Positions 1 through 4,796 of a stretch of 5,095 nt of DNA are shown here, in pieces. The position numbers and the translations under genes are program-made. The DNA comes from Lachnospiraceae bacterium (GTDB lineage: Bacteria; Bacillota; Clostridia; Lachnospirales; Lachnospiraceae). Within the stretch, counting starts at the first letter, position 1, and each line of letters starts with the position of its first letter. Location: contig JAFOYD010000138.1 of NCBI GenBank assembly GCA_017391545.1, positions 1 through 5,095 on the forward strand. Direction: 5' to 3'. The notes below the pieces were generated by a model. The model was not told the origin of the DNA and searched no databases. It saw only the letters and a list, made by a program, of their open reading frames with translations.

Positions 1-31
1 AACATTGAGGTGAAACAAAAAATAAAGAAAT

Positions 32-77
32 AAAAAAGAGCGGAACTATGGGATTCATAGAGTTTCCGAGACCGCTC
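32..77 (-). terminator. Intrinsic terminator reading leftward, with no partner gene in the window
   Basis: The arms GAGCGG (38-43) and CCGCTC (72-77) enclose a second nested pairing: CGGAACTATG (41-50) against CATAG (56-60) and TTCCG (64-68), with a 3-base bulge. The loop is GGATT (51-55). On the minus strand the stem is followed directly by TTTTTT (37-32) and then further T-rich sequence, the layout of a Rho-independent terminator. On the plus strand the stem is followed by A-rich sequence, so it should not terminate rightward transcripts well. No minus-strand gene ends just to its right, which is odd. Confidence 0.6.
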
Positions 78-97
78 AGAAAAATAAAAGAGGTGCA

Positions 98-541
98 TAT
101 TATGTCGGAATCTTACTGATTGGCGGAATCATGATTATTGTCAATGCAACAGGATTATCGACCAGCGATTCCCTTGCATTTATGATTTTAGTAGCGATTG
201 TATTCTGGATGGTTTCGTATGTCATTGCAGATATCAATGTACTGATTTTCAGAAAACGGCTGCCAAAAGCGCCCAGAACCTTCAAGGTTCCCTTTGGCCC
301 GGTCATTCCAGTCATTGCAGTCATCGGAAATGTATTTATGATCTGGAATATCGATGGAGATCCGGCGACCAGAAATCTGATTTTCACGATTGATGGAATC
401 ATTTTCCTGGTATTGGCAGTATATGCAGTGCTTTGGTGCAAATTCAAACTGAAAAAACCAATGTTCAAGCCGATTCCGATCCATGAGGTCATGGCGATGG
501 AGAACTCACTGTACCTGATTGCACATAAAAAGAATAAATAA
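98..541 (+). pseudogene. APC-family amino-acid permease, 5'-truncated (C-terminal part only)
   Basis: This is the C-terminal third of an amino acid-polyamine-organocation (APC) superfamily transporter, an inner-membrane protein. About four membrane helices remain: one from YYVGILL onward, one around LAFMILVAIVFWMVSYVIAD, one around PVIPVIAVIGNVFMIW and one around IIFLVLAVYAVLW. Between the second and third lies the loop RKRLPKAPRTFKVPFG, which matches the basic Pro-rich loop typical of the family. APC permeases usually have about 450-500 residues and 12 helices, so roughly 300 are missing. The frame is open from base 26 but has no ATG until 131, which lies inside a helix and has only a weak ribosome site. 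Family-like sequence begins near base 98; further upstream the frame translates a terminator hairpin and cannot be genuine. The gene ends 17 bases before the downstream enzyme, so the two were probably one operon and the permease may have imported that enzyme's substrate. Substrate unknown. A genomic deletion or an assembly chimera would both explain the truncation. Confidence 0.75.
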
Positions 542-558
542 GTCTGGAGGAAAGAACG

Positions 559-1695
559 ATGGAATACCCAAAGATTGATTTTTTATATTTAAGTGAAGAA
601 GATATGATAGCAGCCGGTGTCAAGGATATGAAGGGCTGCGTAGAGGCAATGGAAGAAATGTTCAAGCTCATGAAGATTGGTGATTATCGAATGGGCGGAG
701 CCAATGGAAACTCACATGGCTGTATGGTCATGTTCCCGGAAAGCTCACCATTTCCAGAAATGCCGGTTGACGGTCCTGACAGAAGATTTATGGCGATGCC
801 GGCATACCTTGGTGGAAAATTTGATATGGCAGGAATGAAGTGGTATGGCTCCAACGTGGAAAATAAGGAGAAGGGACTTCCGAGGTCAATCCTGATGCTG
901 ACGCTCAATGATAAAGATACAGGCGCTCCGCTTGCATATATGTCAGCAAATATCTTATCTGCGTACAGAACCGGAGCAGTTCCGGGAGTCGGGTTTAAGA
1001 CCTTTGCAAAGGAAGATGCCACGACGATTGGAATCGTAGGTCCCGGCGTTATGAGTAAGACGGCGCTTGCCGCAGCAATGGCAGTCAGACCATCGCTCAA
1101 GACGGTGAAGGTCAAAGGACGTGGACAGGAGTCGCTCAATAAGTTCATCGACTTTGTAAAGGAGGAGTATCCGGGCGTTGATGTGTATGCAGTCGAAACA
1201 ATTGAAGAGGCTGTCAGGGATTCCGATATTGTCTCTGTCTCAACCTCCTCACCGACGGGTGATCCGGAGCTTTACCCGTATATCGCAGAAGAATGGATTA
1301 AGCCGGGTGCCATTATTGAGTCGACAGCAGCGCTGCGATTCGATGATGATTTTGTGATCAACAGGGCAAGAACAGTGACCGACAACATCAAGTTATATGA
1401 AGCTTGGGAGGAGGAAATGAAGCCGAATGCCTACAATACGATTCCCATTCCGGCAGTAAAGGTCGAGGATTTGATTGCAGAAGGAAAGATGACATCAGAC
1501 CAGATTGACGATTTAGGTGATGTGTTGCTCGGCAAGATACCGGTTCACAGAAAAGAGGATGAGATTATCATCTATTCGGTAGGCGGAATGCCCACAGAGG
1601 ATGTGGCATGGGGCACGATGGTCTACAGAAATGCGCTTGAAAAAGGAATCGGAACAAAACTGAACTTATGGAATACACCACAGATGATGGTGTAA
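559..1695 (+). CDS. Ornithine cyclodeaminase/mu-crystallin family protein
   Basis: This complete 378-residue cytosolic protein belongs to the NAD(P)-binding ornithine cyclodeaminase/mu-crystallin family. Members include ornithine and alanine dehydrogenase-type enzymes and imine reductases. The start is well supported: GGAGG at 546-550 lies 8 bases before the ATG. Family features are the substrate-site Lys (K94 in AGMKWYGS), the YRTGA motif (R137, residues 136-140) and a Rossmann dinucleotide loop, IGIVGPGVMS (157-166). After the Rossmann core, where many members have a Gly-Ala/Ser-Asp-x-Pro-Gly segment with the catalytic Asp, this protein has IIESTAALRFDDDF (252-265), so cyclodeamination of ornithine is doubtful. 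At 378 residues it is slightly longer than the usual 320-350. From memory, some Firmicutes relatives of this length carry the database name 'tyramine oxidase subunit B', which I could not verify. It follows the truncated permease by 17 bases and ends before a strong terminator hairpin. The fold is firm; the reaction is uncertain. Confidence 0.85.
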   Translation: MEYPKIDFLYLSEEDMIAAGVKDMKGCVEAMEEMFKLMKIGDYRMGGANGNSHGCMVMFPESSPFPEMPVDGPDRRFMAMPAYLGGKFDMAGMKWYGSNVENKEKGLPRSILMLTLNDKDTGAPLAYMSANILSAYRTGAVPGVGFKTFAKEDATTIGIVGPGVMSKTALAAAMAVRPSLKTVKVKGRGQESLNKFIDFVKEEYPGVDVYAVETIEEAVRDSDIVSVSTSSPTGDPELYPYIAEEWIKPGAIIESTAALRFDDDFVINRARTVTDNIKLYEAWEEEMKPNAYNTIPIPAVKVEDLIAEGKMTSDQIDDLGDVLLGKIPVHRKEDEIIIYSVGGMPTEDVAWGTMVYRNALEKGIGTKLNLWNTPQMMV

Positions 1696-1726
1696 AAGAA
1701 TCAAACCTGCAATTTTTTAATAAGTA

Positions 1727-1768
1727 ATCAAACAGCCTCTGCGATGAAAGTTGCAGAGGCTGTTTGAT
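1727..1768. terminator. Shared terminator hairpin between convergent genes
   Basis: A perfect 16-bp inverted repeat runs from 1727-1742 (ATCAAACAGCCTCTGC) to 1753-1768, around a 10-base loop whose outer bases can also pair. It lies 31 bases after the stop of the cyclodeaminase-family gene and 12 bases after the stop of the convergent reverse transcriptase gene. It is therefore placed to terminate both. There is no long T tract outside either arm, although the plus-strand 3' arm ends TGTTTGAT. It may act as a bidirectional terminator or as a 3'-end stabilising hairpin. Confidence 0.75.
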
Positions 1769-1780
1769 GATACTGAGCAG

Positions 1781-2710
1781 TTAAGCTTTTGTCATATACG
1801 GTTTTTGATTTAAAAGCCATTGTCTATATTTTTTCATTTCCTGGTTGTCAGGTTCTACGGACAGGATGTAATTCACCCGTCCCAGAAGCCTTTCGATGTA
1901 GTGCTCCTCATTTTCATTAGCCTTTATATGCTTGAGGTGGGATTCAATTCCAAATTTTTCACAATAATACAATTCCTGTCTGAGGGATTTCTTATAAGAT
2001 GCAGGCACGGATATTTTTTGGTTTACAATGATTCTGGTCACTTCTTTGCGCTGGCCATTTCTGAGGACGACAGTCTTTTTGTTATTCACAAAAAAACCTT
2101 GCTCGAAAAGTGCTTTCTTTACAAATGCAATCACAGGCGCAGGCTCAAAATCGCCGGAGAAGGTCATGTCATCACAATACCTTGTATATGTTATTGCCTG
2201 ATTCTCGCACCATTTCCCAACAATGTCATCATACTCCCTCAGAATAATATTTGAGATTGCAGGTGAGGTTGGTGCTCCTTGAGGAATTGTATGATCATAT
2301 ACACACAGAATGGACAACAGGATTCGGTTCGACTCAGCGTATTTTTTCTCAGGAAATACTTTTTCTTTCACCATGGGATAAGTGATATGGTCAAAGAATT
2401 TTCGGATATCCATCTTTAAGATCACAGGATGTCCGACGTGCGGAGCAGCGTTTGCTTTTGTACTGCCTCCGAAGCGATAAGCGATGGCATATGGCGAGAC
2501 TTCCTCATAAGCCAGCAGATTTTTTGCGATGCTTTTTTGAATCGTCTTCATATATGGATCAGGGACATGAAGTGTCCTCGTCTCCCCATTTCCCTTTGGT
2601 ATCTCAACTGTATGGTAATGCTGATCAACAGAATTGCTTGCTGTATACAATGCTCTGGCGGAAAAACCCAAATCATGACAGAGGGAGGAAAGCTCTTTGT
2701 ATACGATCAT
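1781..2710 (-). CDS. Retron-type reverse transcriptase
   Basis: This 309-residue RNA-directed DNA polymerase would copy part of the retron RNA encoded just upstream into multicopy single-stranded DNA. Visible motifs in order are: the retron-specific NAxxH (NAAPH, 87-91); the first catalytic Asp in KMDIRKFFDHI (D101); PQGAPTSPAISN (143-154); and the active site YTRYCDD (175-181), with D180 and D181 completing the metal-binding triad. The box is YCDD where YADD is commoner. The retron VTG motif appears as VTR (224-226, in KEVTRIIVNQK). The length fits a stand-alone retron RT of about 300-330 residues, with no fused effector domain. The reading frame is also open to a GTG at 2716, but AGGGGAGG (2727-2720) lies only 3 bases from that codon and 9 from the ATG at 2710, so the ATG is preferred. 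The gene is expressed from the retron promoter through the non-coding RNA and ends at the shared hairpin 1727-1768. Confidence 0.93.
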   Translation of the reverse strand: MIVYKELSSLCHDLGFSARALYTASNSVDQHYHTVEIPKGNGETRTLHVPDPYMKTIQKSIAKNLLAYEEVSPYAIAYRFGGSTKANAAPHVGHPVILKMDIRKFFDHITYPMVKEKVFPEKKYAESNRILLSILCVYDHTIPQGAPTSPAISNIILREYDDIVGKWCENQAITYTRYCDDMTFSGDFEPAPVIAFVKKALFEQGFFVNNKKTVVLRNGQRKEVTRIIVNQKISVPASYKKSLRQELYYCEKFGIESHLKHIKANENEEHYIERLLGRVNYILSVEPDNQEMKKYRQWLLNQKPYMTKA

Positions 2711-2719
2711 ATGCACTTT

Positions 2720-2727
2720 CCTCCCCT
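2720..2727 (-). promoter_or_regulatory. Ribosome binding site deciding the RT start
   Basis: On the minus strand AGGGGAGG precedes AAAGTGCATATG. The site is 3 bases from GTG (2716) and 9 bases from the ATG (2708-2710). Normal spacing selects the ATG and gives a 309-residue protein rather than 311. Confidence 0.75.
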
Positions 2728-2741
2728 CATGACTAATATTT

Positions 2742-2910
2742 CCGGAACAATACAGTTAGAATATTGCTACTGCGCAGGCGTAGAGAAGCACGTGGCAGCG
2801 TGCCCAAAACTACGTTGGAGCAGTGGCGATAATAATGTAATCAGGATTTACTTCCGGGCAACGACTCGCTGTCCGTGTCAACGTCAGCTGACTGCACTAA
2901 AGTTCCGTTG
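2742..2910 (-). ncRNA. Retron msr-msd non-coding RNA
   Basis: This is the proposed template/primer RNA of the retron, about 170 nt, lying between its promoter and the RT gene. Its 5' end, CAACGGAACTTTAG (2910-2897), carries a candidate a1 whose CGGAAC (2907-2902) pairs with GTTCCG (2748-2743) near the 3' end, the candidate a2. A short additional pairing lies inside, either CAG/CTG or TTAG/CTAA. The G at 2897, in UUUAG, is a candidate 2'-5' branching guanosine. If transcription starts at 2910 it is nucleotide 14, and it sits in the same UUAG context as the branching G of E. coli retron Ec86 as I remember it. The msr part contains a small hairpin (2861-2876: ACGAC and GTCCGT arms, one bulged base, 5-base loop) and a GTCAGCTGAC palindrome (2883-2892). 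The msd part is the stepped hairpin 2762-2831. The exact ends and the branch point are inferred. Confidence 0.75.
2762..2831 (-). other. Retron msd long stepped hairpin
   Basis: This is an imperfect 70-base foldback. Pairings from the outside in are: TAT/ATA (2762-2764 with 2829-2831), GC/GC (2766-2767 with 2826-2827), ACTGC/GCAGT (2769-2773 with 2820-2824), CGTAG/CTACG (2779-2783 with 2810-2814) and GCACG/CGTGC (2788-2792 with 2799-2803). Single mismatches, a 5x5 internal loop and a 4x6 internal loop separate the steps. The terminal loop is six bases (2793-2798). A long stem with spaced internal loops directly upstream of a2 is the expected form of the reverse-transcribed msd element. Confidence 0.75.
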
Positions 2911-2915
2911 TGTTT

Positions 2916-2943
2916 ATTGTAGCATAAAATATGGTACAGTCAA
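2916..2943 (-). promoter_or_regulatory. Retron promoter, extended -10 type
   Basis: On the minus strand TTGACT (2943-2938) and TACAAT (2921-2916) are separated by 16 bases. TGC directly precedes the -10, giving an extended -10 element. The predicted start is near 2909-2910, exactly at the candidate a1 of the retron RNA. No other promoter is needed for the RT, which would be read on the same transcript. Confidence 0.8.
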
Positions 2944-2966
2944 TGCGAAAGCTATGAGAAAACAGA

Positions 2967-2995
2967 TTGACATATATAGATTATCGATATATAAT
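2967..2995 (+). promoter_or_regulatory. Consensus sigma-A promoter of the padR operon
   Basis: TTGACA (2967-2972) and TATAAT (2990-2995) are separated by exactly 17 bases, a perfect consensus promoter. The predicted start is near 3002. It is divergent from the retron promoter, with 23 bases between the two -35 boxes, and its spacer, -10 and start region are covered by the palindromes at 2972-2992 and 2999-3019. A promoter this strong is likely held down by the PadR product. Confidence 0.85.
2972..2992. promoter_or_regulatory. Palindromic operator 1, probable PadR site
   Basis: This is a 21-bp near-palindrome with left arm ATATATAGAT (2972-2981), central T and right arm ATCGATATAT (2983-2992), one mismatch in ten. 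It overlaps the end of the -35, the whole spacer and the start of the -10. It is a near copy of operator 2, 27 bp away start to start. Confidence 0.7.
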
Positions 2996-2998
2996 CAC

Positions 2999-3019
2999 AT
3001 ATATAGATAATCTATATAT
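2999..3019. promoter_or_regulatory. Palindromic operator 2, probable PadR site
   Basis: This is a perfect 10-bp-arm palindrome, ATATATAGAT (2999-3008), central A, ATCTATATAT (3010-3019). It covers the predicted transcription start. With operator 1 it also forms a 14-bp inverted repeat, 2972-2985 against 3006-3019. Binding here would block initiation. Assignment to the adjacent PadR rests on position and on the usual autorepression of that family. Confidence 0.75.
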
Positions 3020-3046
3020 AAATCAATTTAGAAAGGGAATGATTAT

Positions 3047-3376
3047 ATGCCAATTGATAAGTCACTAATTTCGGGGAGTACGTCGATGCTGATTCTCCGT
3101 CTGCTGGAAGACAAGGATATGTACGGTTACGAGATGATCGAGACATTGGAGCAGAAGTCCAATAATGTATTTACATTGAAAGCGGGAACGCTTTATCCGC
3201 TTCTTCATGCTCTGGAGGAGAAAAACTACCTGACCTCCTACGAGGATGAGGTCAATGGAAAGGTGCGGAAATACTACAGCATCACAAAAGAGGGAAAAAA
3301 GTATCTTCGGTCAAAGAAGGAAGAGTGGCAGGAGTACCAGACAGCCGTTTTGAATGTCCTTGGTGCGACAACGTAG
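3047..3376 (+). CDS. PadR family transcriptional regulator
   Basis: This is a 109-residue winged-helix DNA-binding protein of the PadR family, small-subfamily length. Its N-terminal half has the typical layout: ISGSTSMLILRLLEDKDMYGYEMIETLE (helices 1-2, residues 8-35), then the recognition region FTLKAGTLYPLLHALEEKNYL (42-62) with the hallmark GTLYPLLH, then the wing GKVRKYYSITKEGKKYL (75-91). The C-terminal helix (about 92-106) is the dimerisation helix. The start is fixed by GAAAGGGA (3031-3038), 8 bases before the ATG. It is co-transcribed with the membrane protein 12 bases downstream, an arrangement seen widely in Firmicutes, where PadR genes precede genes for membrane proteins with HAAS/DUF1700 domains. 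It probably represses its own operon through the two palindromes in its promoter. Confidence 0.93.
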   Translation: MPIDKSLISGSTSMLILRLLEDKDMYGYEMIETLEQKSNNVFTLKAGTLYPLLHALEEKNYLTSYEDEVNGKVRKYYSITKEGKKYLRSKKEEWQEYQTAVLNVLGATT

Positions 3377-3388
3377 GGAGGACAGGCT

Positions 3389-4708
3389 ATGGAAGAATTT
3401 TTGAAAATATTGACAGAACAGATGCGATGCGTGAAAGCGCGTGATGGTGTGGCACGTGAGCTGGCTGATCATATTAAAGATCAGGCGCAGGCATATGAGG
3501 AGTCCGGTGTGGAGCATGATCAGGCAGTTAAGATGGCAGTGCGCGAGATGGGTGACCCGGTGGAAATCGGTGTTGCGCTCGACCGAATACACCGCCCTCA
3601 GATTGACTGGAAAATGCTTCTTTTGACATTCCTGCTGAGCGTTGCCGGGCTGATTGTGATGTATCTGATTCATGGTGTGGACAATCCATCTGTTTTTGCC
3701 AGACAATGCATTTATACACTTGTAGGCTTTGTGGCAATCGCGACGATTCAGTTTGTCGATTACAGTATCATTGGGCACTGTGGGTACATCGCCTATATTC
3801 TGATGACGGCCGCACTTTTTATTTTGAACGGAGTGCTTCCGACACTTAACGGGCGCGTACCAGCGATGTCAATGCTTGTGTACCTCTATCTTCCTGTATT
3901 TGCCGGGATACTGTATCGGTCTCGCAGGGGAGGATACGGTGCGATTATAAAGGGTGTGTTACTTACGTTTCTAACAGCGGCATTTGGAACACAGCTTTCC
4001 GGTAGTATTGCGGTGGCGGGCAATGTTTTCCTGATTCAGATTCTGATGCTAATCTTTGCGATTCATAAAAGGATGTTTCGCGTGAACAAAAAATTTACGA
4101 CAGTAATCATGGCGGTAGTTGCCATTTTGCCGATGGTTGCAGCGACTTTGTATTATGGCATTGCGGGTGCAACTTATCAGAAGGAACGACTGCGTGCATT
4201 TTTGCATCCCGGTCAATATCGCACAACCTGGGGATATGTTTACACACTCATACTGGAAATGCGAAACAATGCAAACTTCTGGGGCGCGGGAAAAAGTGTG
4301 GATTATAGTGGCATTTTTTGCTATGATGAGCTGATTTTCCTGCAACTTGTATACAGCTATGGCATGATTGTGGGAATTGTGCTGATTTTGTTACTGGTAT
4401 TGTTCATCATGCGTGCCATGAAAATCGTGCGCTCTCAGAAAAACCAGCTCGGCGCATTGGTATCAGCGTCCTGCTTTTTTGTCCTGTGCGTCAATTGCTG
4501 TGAAGGAATTTTGATGAACCTGGGACTGTGGCCTGTGACATCGGTTTCGATTCCGTTTCTGACCTATGGTGGCAGTGTGACACTTGTGTACGCGGTAATG
4601 ATCGGACTGCTTTTGAGCGTGCACCGTTACGAAAAGGTACTGACAGGACAAGCGGGTGATGAACGCCCCAAGTGGAGGATTCACGTGCGGTTCGAGCGGG
4701 GAGAATGA
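3389..4708 (+). CDS. HAAS/DUF1700-like domain fused to an FtsW/RodA/SpoVE (SEDS) membrane protein
   Basis: This 439-residue inner-membrane protein has a soluble N-terminus (residues 1-70) that is helical and charged. ELADHIKDQAQAYEESG followed by AVKMAVREMGDPVEIG resembles the HAAS/DUF1700 'permease prefix' domain that usually accompanies PadR regulators. About ten membrane helices follow (roughly 74-94, 104-123, 131-151, 161-176, 185-201, 208-226, 236-256, 315-342, 353-376, 388-411). The C-terminal signature NLGLWPVTSVSIPFLTYGGS (377-396) is nearly that of FtsW/RodA. SEDS proteins polymerise the glycan strands of peptidoglycan from lipid II. In the large outer loop, YDELIFLQLVYSYG (312-325) fits the place of the conserved PExHTDFIF...EE.G motif, with D313 a candidate for the catalytic Asp. 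The QPSE segment is not recognisable near 155-171. The family is clear but the protein is divergent, and glycosyltransferase activity is unproven. GGGAGGA lies just before the ATG, and the gene is 12 bases after padR. Confidence 0.88.
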   Translation: MEEFLKILTEQMRCVKARDGVARELADHIKDQAQAYEESGVEHDQAVKMAVREMGDPVEIGVALDRIHRPQIDWKMLLLTFLLSVAGLIVMYLIHGVDNPSVFARQCIYTLVGFVAIATIQFVDYSIIGHCGYIAYILMTAALFILNGVLPTLNGRVPAMSMLVYLYLPVFAGILYRSRRGGYGAIIKGVLLTFLTAAFGTQLSGSIAVAGNVFLIQILMLIFAIHKRMFRVNKKFTTVIMAVVAILPMVAATLYYGIAGATYQKERLRAFLHPGQYRTTWGYVYTLILEMRNNANFWGAGKSVDYSGIFCYDELIFLQLVYSYGMIVGIVLILLLVLFIMRAMKIVRSQKNQLGALVSASCFFVLCVNCCEGILMNLGLWPVTSVSIPFLTYGGSVTLVYAVMIGLLLSVHRYEKVLTGQAGDERPKWRIHVRFERGE

Positions 4709-4735
4709 GTAATGAAAATTTTTTATAAAATGGTA

Positions 4736-4766
4736 TTGACTCTGACGTAATGTAATAGTTTATGAT
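4736..4766 (+). promoter_or_regulatory. MerR-type promoter with 19-bp spacer and dyad operator
   Basis: TTGACT (4736-4741) and TATGAT (4761-4766) are separated by 19 bp, the over-long spacing typical of promoters activated by MerR-family proteins. Within it lies a dyad: ACTCTGACGT (4739-4748), central A, ATGTAATAGT (4750-4759), pairing at 7 of 10 positions. The regulator encoded directly downstream probably binds here and twists the spacer to allow its own expression. An alternative -10, GATAAT (4764-4769), would have a spacer of 22 and is less likely. Confidence 0.72.
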
Positions 4767-4796
4767 AATATTACCACAGAGAAAGAGGTGATCTAC

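Noticed and set aside
1..33. Possible last ten codons of an upstream plus-strand gene (NIEVKQKIKK, then TAA)
   Set aside because: Only one frame is open to the window edge and it is too short and lysine-rich to tell from chance A-rich sequence.
102..119. Five-codon leader peptide MSESY with a good ribosome site
   Set aside because: It has no run of regulatory codons and no plus-strand attenuator after it; it is better explained as the cut-off start of a gene at a junction.
1820..2254. Plus-strand open frame of 144 codons inside the RT gene
   Set aside because: It is the complement of a well-supported RT coding sequence and has no motifs or ribosome site of its own.
2429..3010. Plus-strand open frame of 193 codons across the RT 5' end and the retron RNA
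   Set aside because: It lies antisense to the RT, runs through the structured RNA and both promoters, is rich in Cys and Arg without domain signs, and its codon use looks like a shadow frame.
2972..3019. Inverted repeats considered as a CRISPR remnant or transposon ends
   Set aside because: They are two AT-rich palindromes placed exactly on a consensus promoter, with no spacers, no transposase and no target duplication; operators explain them fully.
3311..3778. Minus-strand open frame of 155 codons over padR and the SEDS gene
   Set aside because: It overlaps two solid genes on the opposite strand and its composition is that of an antisense shadow.
3047..4708. The PadR and SEDS genes considered as the retron's effector module
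   Set aside because: They are divergent, have their own strong regulated promoter, and form a PadR-HAAS pairing found in many Firmicutes without retrons. They are kept only as an outside possibility.
4709..4735. Terminator after the SEDS gene
   Set aside because: There is a T-rich stretch (4719-4724) but no GC-rich stem precedes it, so termination there cannot be supported.
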